From: a virus
Reading direction: 5' to 3' (one strand)
Length of the DNA stretch: 25,873 nt
IMG/VR virus record: IMGVR_UViG_3300038441_000080
Location: 1-25,873 of that record
Position 1 is the first letter of the stretch. Every line of letters begins with the position of its first letter. Of this stretch, positions 16,412 to 23,997 are shown piece after piece. Under the pieces are notes generated by a model that worked only from the letters and a program-made list of their open reading frames with translations, was not told where the DNA came from and made no database searches. Position numbers and translations under genes: made by a program.

Positions 16412-17203
16412 TTACTTACTGTTTACGTAAGCCACAGCATTGGCCGACAGAGCGCCCATAGTGCCAAGGGACTCAAACGCTAACAGCTCGTCTTGGGTAA
16501 CCTTACCTTCTTGGATACCTTGGAACAGCTTAGCAGACACTTGAGACTTGGATAGCTGAGTACTAGCCGCCGCATTGTCTCCACCGAAAGCTTTCTCTAG
16601 TACCTGAGCCTGTGGAGCCGTAGCTACAGACTTACGTACCTGAGGTTGGGCTTCGATCTTCTGAAGACGAGTGCTTAGAGCACGTACCGACTTAAGAAGT
16701 TCCGCCTGTGTCTCCAGTACCACTCTCTGAGACTTAGCGATACCCACAAAGGACTTCGCTAGAAGCTCGTTAGAATGGCTAGTGGATTCGATCGACTTAG
16801 ACAACTCAGCACGCTGAGCTAGCAGATCACCGGAGATACCCTTTACTAGAGTATCAAGGAATTCACTAACTTCCAGTGCCTTTTTGACATTGTCGTTAGA
16901 CTTTAGAGTGCCCTCTAGGGACTTCTCTACTTCCTCGTCTTCCTGTTCGTTCTGCTCGGGCTCTGCATCTGTATCTACGTCAGCGTCATCCCCAACACCT
17001 TCATCACCTGCACCTGCATCGTCGCCAGCACCTTCGGTACCATCGTCAGCAGCGGGAGCGTCATCGGATACATCCTCAGGCGCTAGGTCTTCGTCTCCTA
17101 CAGCTTTAGATAGCTCCGCTTCCGTATTTCCCTTCTTAATTTCCGATACGATAGCGTCGATCTCATCTAAAGACTTGTTAATGATTTCGTCTACTTTAGA
17201 CAT
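16412..17203 (-). CDS. Capsid scaffold protein
   Basis: A 263-residue protein with the composition of a scaffold. A short helical N-terminus is followed by a long acidic, Ala/Gly/Asp-rich disordered stretch (about residues 35-95), then a long heptad-like helical region (about 95-190, with LLAQRAELSKSIES and ALSTRLQKIEA), and a C-terminal domain with LFQGIQEGKVTQDELLAFE. Scaffolds organise capsid subunits in the prohead and are removed by the protease. Position between protease and major capsid gene supports the role. GGAGGTG lies 8-9 bases before the ATG, and the protease stop lies inside the same stretch. There is no catalytic signature, so the call rests on position and composition. Confidence 0.82.
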   Translation of the reverse strand: MSKVDEIINKSLDEIDAIVSEIKKGNTEAELSKAVGDEDLAPEDVSDDAPAADDGTEGAGDDAGAGDEGVGDDADVDTDAEPEQNEQEDEEVEKSLEGTLKSNDNVKKALEVSEFLDTLVKGISGDLLAQRAELSKSIESTSHSNELLAKSFVGIAKSQRVVLETQAELLKSVRALSTRLQKIEAQPQVRKSVATAPQAQVLEKAFGGDNAAASTQLSKSQVSAKLFQGIQEGKVTQDELLAFESLGTMGALSANAVAYVNSK

Positions 17204-17217
17204 GTAGGGCGCACCTC

Positions 17218-17976
17218 CTATTTGATATGGTTAGCTATGAAGTCCATGGACTGATCCCTAGACCATCCTTGCGTTAGGTGCAAGTACAGGGCTAGTTCAT
17301 TCGTATTCATGGATTTCTTAGTGGATAGCTTCTGCTTTAGAATTTTCTTCTTCTCCTCATCGCCGATCACATAGGATAAATTGTGGAGGTCTTTTTCTAA
17401 GTCCTCCTTACGAAATACCCCACCGCCTTCAAGCTCTAGCGGATTGACCTCATGCCCTGCTTCTAGTGCCTTACTCACTGGCTCCAAAGCGGCAGTCCCA
17501 TTAAAGGACTTCACTATAGCTTCCCATGAGCAAGTTGTATTAACAGGGTTTACTGTAATAGCGACATTATAAATTTTCGCCTTGACGATACGCCCACCAT
17601 CACGCTCCAAAACCTTACCCTCGACAGAGAATCCTACTTTGCGAGGTGCATTGGATTTCTTTAGCGCTATAGCTAAGTCCCAGATACGATCAGCTACCGG
17701 AATACCTTTCAATAGCTCACCCTCTACCCAGAACCCCTTATCATCAACGCGACAGCCATCTACTGGATATCCTAGGATGATGCTGTTATCATGGTCATAG
17801 TTGAACCAACCGTGACGCATGAAGTCCGATATATCCAGACCCTTTTGTACCAGAGTCTCACCCTGTCTATCCTCAGTCTCAGTGGATGCGTATCCTCTAA
17901 TGAACCTACGTCCTTCGTCGGCTCCCTCAGACTTTACTACATCTGCATCCAGTCGGAACTTGAATAAGTCTTGCAT
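17218..17976 (-). CDS. Prohead maturation protease (HK97/U35-type)
   Basis: A 252-residue serine protease that would trim scaffold and capsid proteins inside the prohead before DNA packaging. Residues 1-150 are the protease domain: RRFIRGYASTETEDRQGE at the start, then NYDHDN with the likely catalytic H62, and KVGFSVEGK with the likely catalytic S117, then YNVAITVNPVN, all typical of the phage prohead protease fold. Residues 166-203 are unusual because they closely match the N-terminus of the major capsid protein (24 of 34 positions identical by eye). The last 50 residues are a Lys-rich helical tail. A GGGGGTGAG ribosome binding site precedes the ATG. It sits between portal and scaffold, as in many phages. 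Confidence 0.92.
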   Translation of the reverse strand: MQDLFKFRLDADVVKSEGADEGRRFIRGYASTETEDRQGETLVQKGLDISDFMRHGWFNYDHDNSIILGYPVDGCRVDDKGFWVEGELLKGIPVADRIWDLAIALKKSNAPRKVGFSVEGKVLERDGGRIVKAKIYNVAITVNPVNTTCSWEAIVKSFNGTAALEPVSKALEAGHEVNPLELEGGGVFRKEDLEKDLHNLSYVIGDEEKKKILKQKLSTKKSMNTNELALYLHLTQGWSRDQSMDFIANHIK

Positions 17977-18004
17977 ATGCTCACCCCCTTGACAATATAG
18001 AATA

Positions 18005-18044
18005 TCAAAATGACCCTATGCTTATAAAATCACATAGGGTCATT
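18005..18044 (-). terminator. Terminator-like hairpin between portal and protease
   Basis: On the minus strand a 12-bp perfect stem (AATGACCCTATG / CATAGGGTCATT, 12-base AT-rich loop) ends in TTTTGATATT. The U tract is short and the loop long, so termination is likely partial. An RNA-processing or mRNA-stabilising hairpin is the alternative. Confidence 0.6.
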
Positions 18045-18060
18045 GATCGGATTATATACG

Positions 18061-19629
18061 CTACTTACTATACTGATCGTCTATGCTGTCCGATATCTGC
18101 TGGTCTTGTTGTTGCTGTTGTGCCTCTTCTGGGTCTACTTCCTGATCATCTGGAGGAGCACCACCGCCATTAGGGTCGTTAGGGTCTCCACCACCCATCT
18201 GTGCCATCTGATCTGCCTGTTCTTTCTGTAGCACATAGTTGGTGTAGGTAGGATCAAGTACAATATCCCCATTGTCCAGAGGTGGCATGTCCTTTTCCTT
18301 ACGAATCTCATTGATAGTCTTGAAGGAGCGTACTTGCTTATCGGTAACAGTAAGCTTTTCAGTCTCCGACTCCTTATCCAGTCCTACAAAGTTGAATGTG
18401 TAGTCGGAGCCAAAGCGCCGTATGATAAACCTGTTGATGACCGACTCTATGAACCTTAGTAAGGGTCTTAGCCCCTTATCCTTAGAGTTCTTTAGACGGT
18501 CTTCAATACCACCCTCACCTAGACCACCACCACTACCACCACTACCTCCACGGTTAGGGAAGTTAATCTCGGCTGGGTCGATCTGGTATACAGCACAGCA
18601 GATATTGATCAGGTAGTTCATCCACATTTCATATTCCATCTCACGGTTCGATTGGGATACGTTAATGTACTCCAAACCGTCAACGGATACTACCGGAGTC
18701 TTCCATGCCCCTGTCATACCTGCGATTTGAGCTGTCCATTGCCTACGGAAGGCATCCAACTGCTCCTTAGAGATATTCTGACCCTTGAGGTTCAAGATAC
18801 CCTTGGTGGTACCCCCTTGAGAGAAGTAACGTGAGTTATACTCTTCTGCCCATAGATGTGACGTCACCTGATGTATAAGAACCTCTAGCTCTGAAAATCC
18901 ATATGGCTGGATATTAATGTCCGTGCGTGGGTTACGCACAGCAAAGGCTAACTCTTTACCAGAGAACTCCGCTATAGGAGTACTGTTGTTGATCTGAACC
19001 CAGCGTATGCCATCCTTGTCCACTGTAGTAGGATGGATAAACCCATCGTCATCAGCATTATCCTGACTAGAAGCAGCACGAATAGTGGCAGCATCTACAG
19101 CATGTATCTCTGCCGGACGTCCAGCCCTATCAGGCACTATTTCAAAGGTCAACTGGTCGTATACAAGAGAATCCCGTACCACCTTACGTAGGAAGGAGTC
19201 AAAGTTATCCCTTGATGGGTCATAATCGTATCCGCAGTTCTCCAAGAAGGACTCCATAGCCATGATGATACGATTCTGATCATCCGTAGGGTTAGCCTTA
19301 GGATCACGTAGGGTAATCTCGAATCCCACCCCATCCTTAGAGTACCTAGCTGGCTGGGAGAACGTGGACACCTGATTGATCCTAGTGGTAACGATAGAAG
19401 CTATAACAGAGTTGCGATTCGACATCTTCTTTAGAGTATCGAACGTAAGAGAATATGGCTTGTCCTTATATCCCAAACTCTGCACTAGGGCAAGAGGGTC
19501 TTCTATAATGGATTTAGCTTCTTGTACACGCTCAGACTTAGAGAGGTTGTCGCTAATGTCTGCCGTGTTATGGGTAATCGAAGTGGTGCCTAATCGAAGC
19601 GACCTAAACAGATTATCCATCAGTCCCAT
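18061..19629 (-). CDS. Portal protein
   Basis: A 522-residue protein that would form the 12-subunit ring at the capsid vertex through which DNA is packaged and to which the tail attaches. It has the look of the phage portal family PF04860: an N-terminal segment with [18 protein letters not shown], then [20 protein letters not shown], a central [11 protein letters not shown], the QLDAFRRQW helix, the [17 protein letters not shown] wing segment, a Gly/Ser loop near residues 355-375 and the [12 protein letters not shown] helix. Past residue 460 the C-terminus is low-complexity, with Gly/Pro/Asp and then a poly-Gln run. The ATG is chosen because AAGGAGGTG precedes it at ideal spacing. Protease, scaffold and capsid genes follow, the normal order. 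Length is typical. Confidence 0.93.
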   Translation of the reverse strand: MGLMDNLFRSLRLGTTSITHNTADISDNLSKSERVQEAKSIIEDPLALVQSLGYKDKPYSLTFDTLKKMSNRNSVIASIVTTRINQVSTFSQPARYSKDGVGFEITLRDPKANPTDDQNRIIMAMESFLENCGYDYDPSRDNFDSFLRKVVRDSLVYDQLTFEIVPDRAGRPAEIHAVDAATIRAASSQDNADDDGFIHPTTVDKDGIRWVQINNSTPIAEFSGKELAFAVRNPRTDINIQPYGFSELEVLIHQVTSHLWAEEYNSRYFSQGGTTKGILNLKGQNISKEQLDAFRRQWTAQIAGMTGAWKTPVVSVDGLEYINVSQSNREMEYEMWMNYLINICCAVYQIDPAEINFPNRGGSGGSGGGLGEGGIEDRLKNSKDKGLRPLLRFIESVINRFIIRRFGSDYTFNFVGLDKESETEKLTVTDKQVRSFKTINEIRKEKDMPPLDNGDIVLDPTYTNYVLQKEQADQMAQMGGGDPNDPNGGGAPPDDQEVDPEEAQQQQQDQQISDSIDDQYSK

Positions 19630-19664
19630 GGTAACACCTCCTTAGTAAAAAATCTCTCACTAGC

Positions 19665-19673
19665 ATAATATCA
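19665..19673 (-). promoter_or_regulatory. Possible extended -10 promoter element upstream of the portal
   Basis: The minus strand reads TGATATTAT, which fits the extended -10 form TG-N-TATAAT with one mismatch. It lies between the preceding terminator and the portal ribosome binding site, the right place for a promoter that restarts transcription. No good -35 hexamer lies 17 bases upstream, so this is tentative. Confidence 0.25.
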
Positions 19674-19682
19674 GTGTTGGAG

Positions 19683-19709
19683 CAAAAATAGCATACACGT
19701 AGTGTATGC
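19683..19709 (-). terminator. Rho-independent terminator before the portal gene
   Basis: On the minus strand a GCATACAC / GTGTATGC stem with a very small loop is followed by TATTTTTG. It begins about ten bases after the stop of the charged helical protein. Confidence 0.75.
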
Positions 19710-19719
19710 CACCCTCCTA

Positions 19720-20265
19720 CTATTTCGGGTTAATGATGAGCTGTTGTTCTGCCTTATTATCAGCTCTAGTCTGGTCAGACTGACCATACCTACTGTGCTT
19801 GCTATCCTTTTTCTTTTCCTTCTTATTGTCCTTATTCTGTGACTCCTTGCGCTTCTCGTCCTCTTTCTTACGATCCTTAGCGCGTTGTTTAAGCTTCAGC
19901 TTATATTCCTGCATCTGCTTATCAGTCACATGATGTACCCTACCGTGTTGGGACTCACTCTCTTCCTCAGCACGAGCCTTAACCTTCTTACGGGCACGCT
20001 TATCCTGGTTAGCCTTCTTCTCATTGTTATCAGCAATATCCCGTTTGCGTTTAGCATCCTCACGCTCTTGTTCCTCTAGGATAGTCTTTTTCTTCTCTTC
20101 CTCGTTCTTCTTAGCGTGGTCTGCAAACTCACTACGAACCCACTGCTTACGGGTGACGGTATGACCGTCACGCACGTAAGTAATAACCTGTTGAATAAGA
20201 CCATCCCGATTGTTCTTACCCTTCAGTAAGTCAGCACCCTCATCGGTGGTTACTAGCAGCAACAT
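19720..20265 (-). CDS. Highly charged helical protein with a relic of the shared FTRxQWV module
   Basis: A 181-residue protein. Residues 1-45 contain LLLVTTDEGADLLKGK and then ITYVRDGHTVTRKQWV, which resembles the QVHGK..G..FTR.QWV module of the two genes before it. Its first lines also recall the VTVTPKGREGLMKG start of the 548-residue protein. From residue 50 it is almost purely K, E, D, R, Q and N and should form one long charged helix or coiled coil, ending LIINPK. I chose ATG 20265 (GGGGGTG then 6 bases) instead of the GTG at 20274, which overlaps the previous stop as GTGA. It lies directly before a terminator and the portal. Basic, charged head proteins can bind DNA or act in scaffolding; no function can be assigned from sequence. 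Confidence 0.6.
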   Translation of the reverse strand: MLLLVTTDEGADLLKGKNNRDGLIQQVITYVRDGHTVTRKQWVRSEFADHAKKNEEEKKKTILEEQEREDAKRKRDIADNNEKKANQDKRARKKVKARAEEESESQHGRVHHVTDKQMQEYKLKLKQRAKDRKKEDEKRKESQNKDNKKEKKKDSKHSRYGQSDQTRADNKAEQQLIINPK

Positions 20266-20270
20266 ATGTC

Positions 20271-21917
20271 TCACCCCCAGTTGATAATCTCGTACTCATC
20301 TAAGGACTTCAATACGTCATCTGAGCTCTTTCCACCTTCTAAGAAGGTCTTAACTTCAGATAAGTTGATCGTATGTTCATCCCAGCTCTCCCCATCCTTA
20401 CCAGTGTCTACTACTGACAGTATAGGCTTTCCTGAGTCATCCATTTCCCTACGAACGAAGCTACTGTCCCCGAATGCCCATTCCACTCCAGGCTCTACGT
20501 TTCTAACGTCTCCCACACCCTTGAGCTGTAGGAACTGTCTCAAAACCCTAGCCATGTTCTTGTTACCAATTGTGAGCTTCATTAGGCTTTCATTATTAGC
20601 TTCTCCCTTGTGCTTATCCATAAGCTCTGGATGCTTTTCAAATATCTGACGTAGAGCGGATACTTTGTGCATATTATCCACATGGGAGTGCTCAGACTTT
20701 ATACGGTTCTTCATTATAGGGTGATCGCTGTAACCCTTAGCCACACTATGTTTTAGCTCAGGGCTCATACTGTCTAGGAAGTCCTTTACAGACTGCCTGT
20801 GCTTCTGGGAGTCATCCATACCAGCCCTCTGTTCAGCTTCATGCCCATGAGAGCTAAAGTTTTCGTCTAGGTTCAGTACATGTGGACTGGTTTCAACGAA
20901 CTTCTTAAGCTGTTGCATATTACGCATGTGCTTGATAGGGGCTACCTTGTCATTAGGATCGACCTCCAGTGGGTCAGCTTCAGCGATGCCATGTTGCTTC
21001 ATTAGGCTGTATAACTCAGCCCTGCTCATGGACTTCATAACACCCTCAATGGTGTTACCACCCTTTTCAGCTCTGGTCTGGGTGCTACTATTAGCCTTAG
21101 GTTTGGCAGACACACTAGGCTGGTGATCAGGGTCTTCCATATGGTGGGGATTGTCCTTCAGGTAGCCCTTAAACTTCATCATATTATGCATATGCTTAAT
21201 AGGATGAGCTTTGTCGTCTGGATTAGCTACCTTAGGGTCTTGATCTGCTATGCCAAACTTGGACATAAGCTGATACAATTTCTCCCTATCATTCTTAGCA
21301 AAGTTGTTAGACCACTCGTTGATACGATCCGTACCTTCCGAGTTCTTATCCTCATGGGTAGGTAGGTGCTCAGCCCCAGCCAAGTGAGGATTCTTGTACA
21401 AGTGCTGTTTAACCGCCTCAACCTTATTCTTGTGTAGAATGGCTGCATGGTCATTGTGCTTCCACTCTACCTTATGATCCATCAGATGTTTATACTTCTC
21501 GTCCGTTGACATCTGCTTCACATGTTGATCTATGAAAGCCTTCTGATTGGCGTTATGCTCAGCTACAGGCTGGCCAGTGGTGGCATCCACCCACTGCATA
21601 CGGGTAAATGTCGTACCGTTCTTACCATGCACTTGAATAGGCTTCTTAACTAACTTAGAGGTGTTAAGGTGACCCATAGACTTCCCTAAGTCAATATATA
21701 GACCCAAAGACTTGTCTACGTCCTTCTCAGGCTTCAAGGTGCGGTATTTCATATTTATAGCTCTATTCGTGTTGCGCTCATAGTCGTCTGATAGTACCTC
21801 ATGGTGGAGCCACGAATCGTCGTGTACAGTGCTGCCGTCTTCACCCTTCATAAGACCTTCTCTGCCTTTAGGGGTGACGGTTACAGTTGGTATGACCTGT
21901 ATTACTTTACCAGCCAT
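20271..21917 (-). CDS. Head-region protein with shared module and internal helical repeats
   Basis: A 548-residue polar, His- and Lys-rich protein, paralogous to the previous one over one module: residues 73-121 contain LYIDL, NTSKLVKK, QVHGKNG, FTRMQWVD and QPVAEH. Before it lies a separate N-terminal segment (VTVTPKGREGLMKG). After it come repeats of about 48 residues, clearest at 210-257 and 299-346, sharing LY.LM, GIA..DP, PIKHM.NM and a P-H near the end; weaker copies lie at about 139-180 and 387-434. The C-terminal 100 residues look like a compact alpha/beta domain (VEWAFGDSSFVRREMD). The ATG comes 3 bases after the previous stop, with GGGGGT overlapping that stop. The gene lies in the slot where many phages encode minor head or ejected proteins. 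I do not recognise a named family; a structural or co-injected role is an inference. Confidence 0.65.
   Translation of the reverse strand: MAGKVIQVIPTVTVTPKGREGLMKGEDGSTVHDDSWLHHEVLSDDYERNTNRAINMKYRTLKPEKDVDKSLGLYIDLGKSMGHLNTSKLVKKPIQVHGKNGTTFTRMQWVDATTGQPVAEHNANQKAFIDQHVKQMSTDEKYKHLMDHKVEWKHNDHAAILHKNKVEAVKQHLYKNPHLAGAEHLPTHEDKNSEGTDRINEWSNNFAKNDREKLYQLMSKFGIADQDPKVANPDDKAHPIKHMHNMMKFKGYLKDNPHHMEDPDHQPSVSAKPKANSSTQTRAEKGGNTIEGVMKSMSRAELYSLMKQHGIAEADPLEVDPNDKVAPIKHMRNMQQLKKFVETSPHVLNLDENFSSHGHEAEQRAGMDDSQKHRQSVKDFLDSMSPELKHSVAKGYSDHPIMKNRIKSEHSHVDNMHKVSALRQIFEKHPELMDKHKGEANNESLMKLTIGNKNMARVLRQFLQLKGVGDVRNVEPGVEWAFGDSSFVRREMDDSGKPILSVVDTGKDGESWDEHTINLSEVKTFLEGGKSSDDVLKSLDEYEIINWG
20880..21290 (-). 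repeat. Two coding repeats inside the 548-residue protein
   Basis: Two copies of an approximately 48-residue unit are encoded at 21147-21290 and 20880-21023. Shared positions include LY-x-LM, GIA-x-x-DP, D-K, PIKHM-x-NM and a closing P-H. They are separated by a Ser/Lys/Thr-rich linker. The copies have diverged at the DNA level, so this is an old duplication. Confidence 0.65.
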
Positions 21918-21920
21918 GTG

Positions 21921-23312
21921 TTAACCCCCTATTCTGCCAGCATGCTCCAAGCTTAAAGAGTGTATCTCTTCATGAGGATGATCACTGCTATTGAGCGTTT
22001 TAACTCCATACCATGAGTCCTTGCCTGTAAGCATAAAGGCTTTTCCTAAATGTCCATTACCGTTCACGTCCTTGAATCGGGCACCATTATTATCCTTAGT
22101 ACCCTTAAAGTCATACTTATTGCCATCATCCAGAGCGGCAAACTGCCAAGTATGCTTAATGTCATTTATGCTCTTGTACCCGCAGGATTCTAGGGTTTCT
22201 GTAAGGTCTAGTTGGTTCTTAGACACCCACCTCTTCAGTTCATCCCTAGCCCTGTCAGCCATAGACGGATGAGCGAAGTCGAAACCTTTCTTAGCCCAAG
22301 CGTACATGCCTACTGAGATATTGGCAAGCAGGTTAATATGAACCGGATTACCACTACCAAGGTGTCTCCACAAGGCTTCCGTACGATTGTACAAAGTCTC
22401 TGCCATACCCTTGCCCTGATATTTCTTCTCAAGCTCCAAGGTATGATTTTCCACATGCAAGCCATCTTCCTTACGGGTAACTACCCTTGTGACACTACCA
22501 ACTTTATTACCCTTGGCGTCTTTAAAGGAGAACCCCACATCAGCATGGACATAGCCTTTGTCATGATAGACTTGCACATCGACCATGGTAGCCTTCCAGT
22601 GCCCCTCAGGGTGACTAAACACATCCTCCAAGAACTCCACACTAGCACCCTTGAATAGATTATTGAAGACCTTATCAGCCTTAATACCCTTTCCCTTGGT
22701 CGATCCATACTTGCTATCGTTAGAGCCTCTATTAAGCTCATGCTGGGAGCTGTCAAGCTCTGTAGAGAATACATCTGACACCTTGCTTCCCTTAGTCATG
22801 TTAGAGAAGTCTATGCCAGCACCTTCACCTGAACGCTTTGCTAGCTCTTCATCAGACAGCCCATGATCAGTGTCCTTAATATGAGGTGGTGCTATGCCCT
22901 CCCTACTAGGGTGATCTGTTTCGTGGGGCGCTAAGAATTTCAGATGATCCCTTATATGACGCATAGGAATCTTGTCAACGTGTTGCATAATATGGTTTCT
23001 TAGGGCAATTGGGGACTCATGACCTTCGCCATCCAAACCTGTGGCATGTGCCATTTTGACCGCTTTGTCCTTATGATCCCTTATATAATTTCCCACAAGC
23101 TCATGCTTCTGCATAACGTCCAATCTGCCGATACGTTCCATGTGGGGGTCTTCATGATGACTACTGTGCTCTACAACAGGTTGGTTGTCACTGGGGTCTA
23201 CCCATTGCTGTCTGGTAAAGATTTTACCACCTTTACCATGAACCTGAACTGCCCTTTTTACCAGCTTGGTAGTATTCATTGTGCCCTTGGCCAGATCTAT
23301 ATAAAGATTCAT
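21921..23312 (-). CDS. Head-region protein with shared QVHGK/FTRxQWVD module and embedded GNAT acetyltransferase-like domain
   Basis: A 463-residue protein in three parts. Residues 3-49 hold a module (LYIDL, NTTKLVKR, QVHGKGG, FTRQQWVD, QPVVEH) that recurs in the next gene. Residues 50-210 are helical, polar and His-rich, with HIRDHLKFL-like stretches. Residues about 242-350 look like a GNAT fold: successive beta strands, then LELEKKYQGKGMAETLY, where QGKGMA at 299-304 fits the acetyl-CoA-binding Q/R-x-x-G-x-G/A motif, then N331, Y337 and KKGFDF, matching the usual N...Y.k.GF motif. The remaining C-terminus is polar. I chose ATG 23312, after GGGGGTG, over an in-frame GTG at 23321. It lies in the block just upstream of the portal. 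GNAT enzymes transfer acetyl groups to amines; substrate and role here are unknown. Whether it is carried in the virion is inference. Confidence 0.72.
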   Translation of the reverse strand: MNLYIDLAKGTMNTTKLVKRAVQVHGKGGKIFTRQQWVDPSDNQPVVEHSSHHEDPHMERIGRLDVMQKHELVGNYIRDHKDKAVKMAHATGLDGEGHESPIALRNHIMQHVDKIPMRHIRDHLKFLAPHETDHPSREGIAPPHIKDTDHGLSDEELAKRSGEGAGIDFSNMTKGSKVSDVFSTELDSSQHELNRGSNDSKYGSTKGKGIKADKVFNNLFKGASVEFLEDVFSHPEGHWKATMVDVQVYHDKGYVHADVGFSFKDAKGNKVGSVTRVVTRKEDGLHVENHTLELEKKYQGKGMAETLYNRTEALWRHLGSGNPVHINLLANISVGMYAWAKKGFDFAHPSMADRARDELKRWVSKNQLDLTETLESCGYKSINDIKHTWQFAALDDGNKYDFKGTKDNNGARFKDVNGNGHLGKAFMLTGKDSWYGVKTLNSSDHPHEEIHSLSLEHAGRIGG

Positions 23313-23340
23313 GTAATTCACCCCCTAGCGGAATGCTCTG

Positions 23341-23377
23341 TAAAAATAAAATAAGCCATGGATTGCTCCATGGCTTA
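23341..23377 (-). terminator. Rho-independent terminator
   Basis: On the minus strand an 11-bp perfect stem (TAAGCCATGGA / TCCATGGCTTA, 4-base loop GCAA) is followed by TTTTATTTTTA. It separates the small-gene group from the three-gene family upstream of the portal. Only about 28 bases remain before the next start codon. Confidence 0.88.
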
Positions 23378-23393
23378 CAGCACGTTCCTCATA

Positions 23394-23624
23394 TCAGAAT
23401 GCTATTGGCTCCAACTCGGGTACAGTTTCATTACCAAAGTCCTGCCAATCCTTGATCTGTGGGTCAGCTGATAGATCAGCCTTAGTCCAAACTAGATCCT
23501 GGGTACGTCCTGGGGTAAATACCGCTTGCTGACCGTTAGAGTTGTCTCTAACGATGAACTTAGCGGGAGACCCATACTGCCCATTCCATTTAAGGAAAGT
23601 ATAGCCAGTGGATTGATCTGCCAT
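23394..23624 (-). CDS. Hypothetical 76-residue protein
   Basis: A 76-residue protein beginning MADQSTGYTFLKWNGQYG. It looks like a small beta-rich domain (short alternating hydrophobic stretches such as AKFIVRDN and QAVFTPG) with an acidic C-terminal end. I do not recognise a family. GGAGGT stands 8 bases before its ATG, and the ATG overlaps the previous stop as TAATG. It is the last gene of its transcription segment: a strong terminator follows about 17 bases after its stop. Function unknown; the ribosome binding site and tight packing make it a credible gene. Confidence 0.6.
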   Translation of the reverse strand: MADQSTGYTFLKWNGQYGSPAKFIVRDNSNGQQAVFTPGRTQDLVWTKADLSADPQIKDWQDFGNETVPELEPIAF

Positions 23625-23806
23625 TATTTCATACCTCCTTTGAACAAGTCCATTTCTACGCGCTTCTGCATAGAATCAGACTTCCCCATAGTGTTGCCTA
23701 GCTCTTTCCGTCCATTCATTTCTTTTAGGGACTTAGATGCTTCATCTTCTTCCCTACTAGTGAATGGCTTAACGTTAGGATACCATCCGGCTTTTGTCTC
23801 CTGCAT
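23624..23806 (-). CDS. Hypothetical small charged protein
   Basis: A 60-residue hydrophilic protein rich in K, E and M, which I do not recognise. It has no hydrophobic segment and no cysteines. I chose the ATG at 23806 because GAGGTG lies 8 bases before it. A GTG at 23815, in a 4-base GTGA overlap with the previous gene, is the alternative and would add three residues. Its end (TTC AAA GGA GGT ATG AAA TAA) contains the GGAGGT ribosome binding site of the next gene, so translation of the two is probably coupled. It is part of a compact set of small genes between nrdB and the three-gene family upstream of the portal. Function unknown. Confidence 0.55.
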   Translation of the reverse strand: MQETKAGWYPNVKPFTSREEDEASKSLKEMNGRKELGNTMGKSDSMQKRVEMDLFKGGMK

Positions 23807-23811
23807 AGTGT

Positions 23812-23997
23812 TCACACCTCGATTCCGAATACTGTAGCGTACCCAAGAAGAGTGATAAAATATACCATACCGATCTTCTTGAGGTCTAAAGTATAATTAT
23901 CTTTGGCTACTAGAGACAACACCATATTGACGATGAGGACAATTGTGCCTGGTATAGCTACCCCTAGTCCTAGAATCATCCAGAATATACTAGTCAT
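23812..23997 (-). CDS. Small membrane protein, two predicted transmembrane segments
   Basis: A 61-residue protein of unknown function. Residues 3-31 (FWMILGLGVAIPGTIVLIVN and onward) and residues 43-58 (GMVYFITLLGYATVFG) are strongly hydrophobic and are joined by a short charged stretch containing KDNYTLDLKK. This predicts a two-pass membrane hairpin. It starts in a 4-base ATGA overlap with the stop of the nuclease-like gene, so the two are probably translationally coupled. Small two-helix proteins in phages can be holins, superinfection-exclusion proteins or unrelated membrane proteins. No endolysin lies beside it, so a holin role is not supported by context. Confidence 0.6.
   Translation of the reverse strand: MTSIFWMILGLGVAIPGTIVLIVNMVLSLVAKDNYTLDLKKIGMVYFITLLGYATVFGIEV

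Noticed and set aside
17989-17994. Plus-strand TTGACA upstream of the protease start, as a promoter for plus-strand transcription
   Set aside because: No -10 hexamer lies 16-18 bases downstream and no plus-strand gene follows.
18051-18056. TATAAT on the minus strand just after the portal stop, as a possible -10 box for the protease gene
   Set aside because: The hexamer 17 bases upstream (CGATCA) does not resemble a -35 box and there is no TG extension. The AT-rich context makes chance likely.
19720-23312. MuF-type head morphogenesis protein or MuF-toxin fusion upstream of the portal
   Set aside because: I see no MuF signature in any of the three proteins, only the QVHGK/FTRxQWV module.
23812-23997. 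Two-helix membrane protein as a holin
   Set aside because: No endolysin lies next to it, and hydrophobic pattern alone cannot separate a holin from other small membrane proteins.
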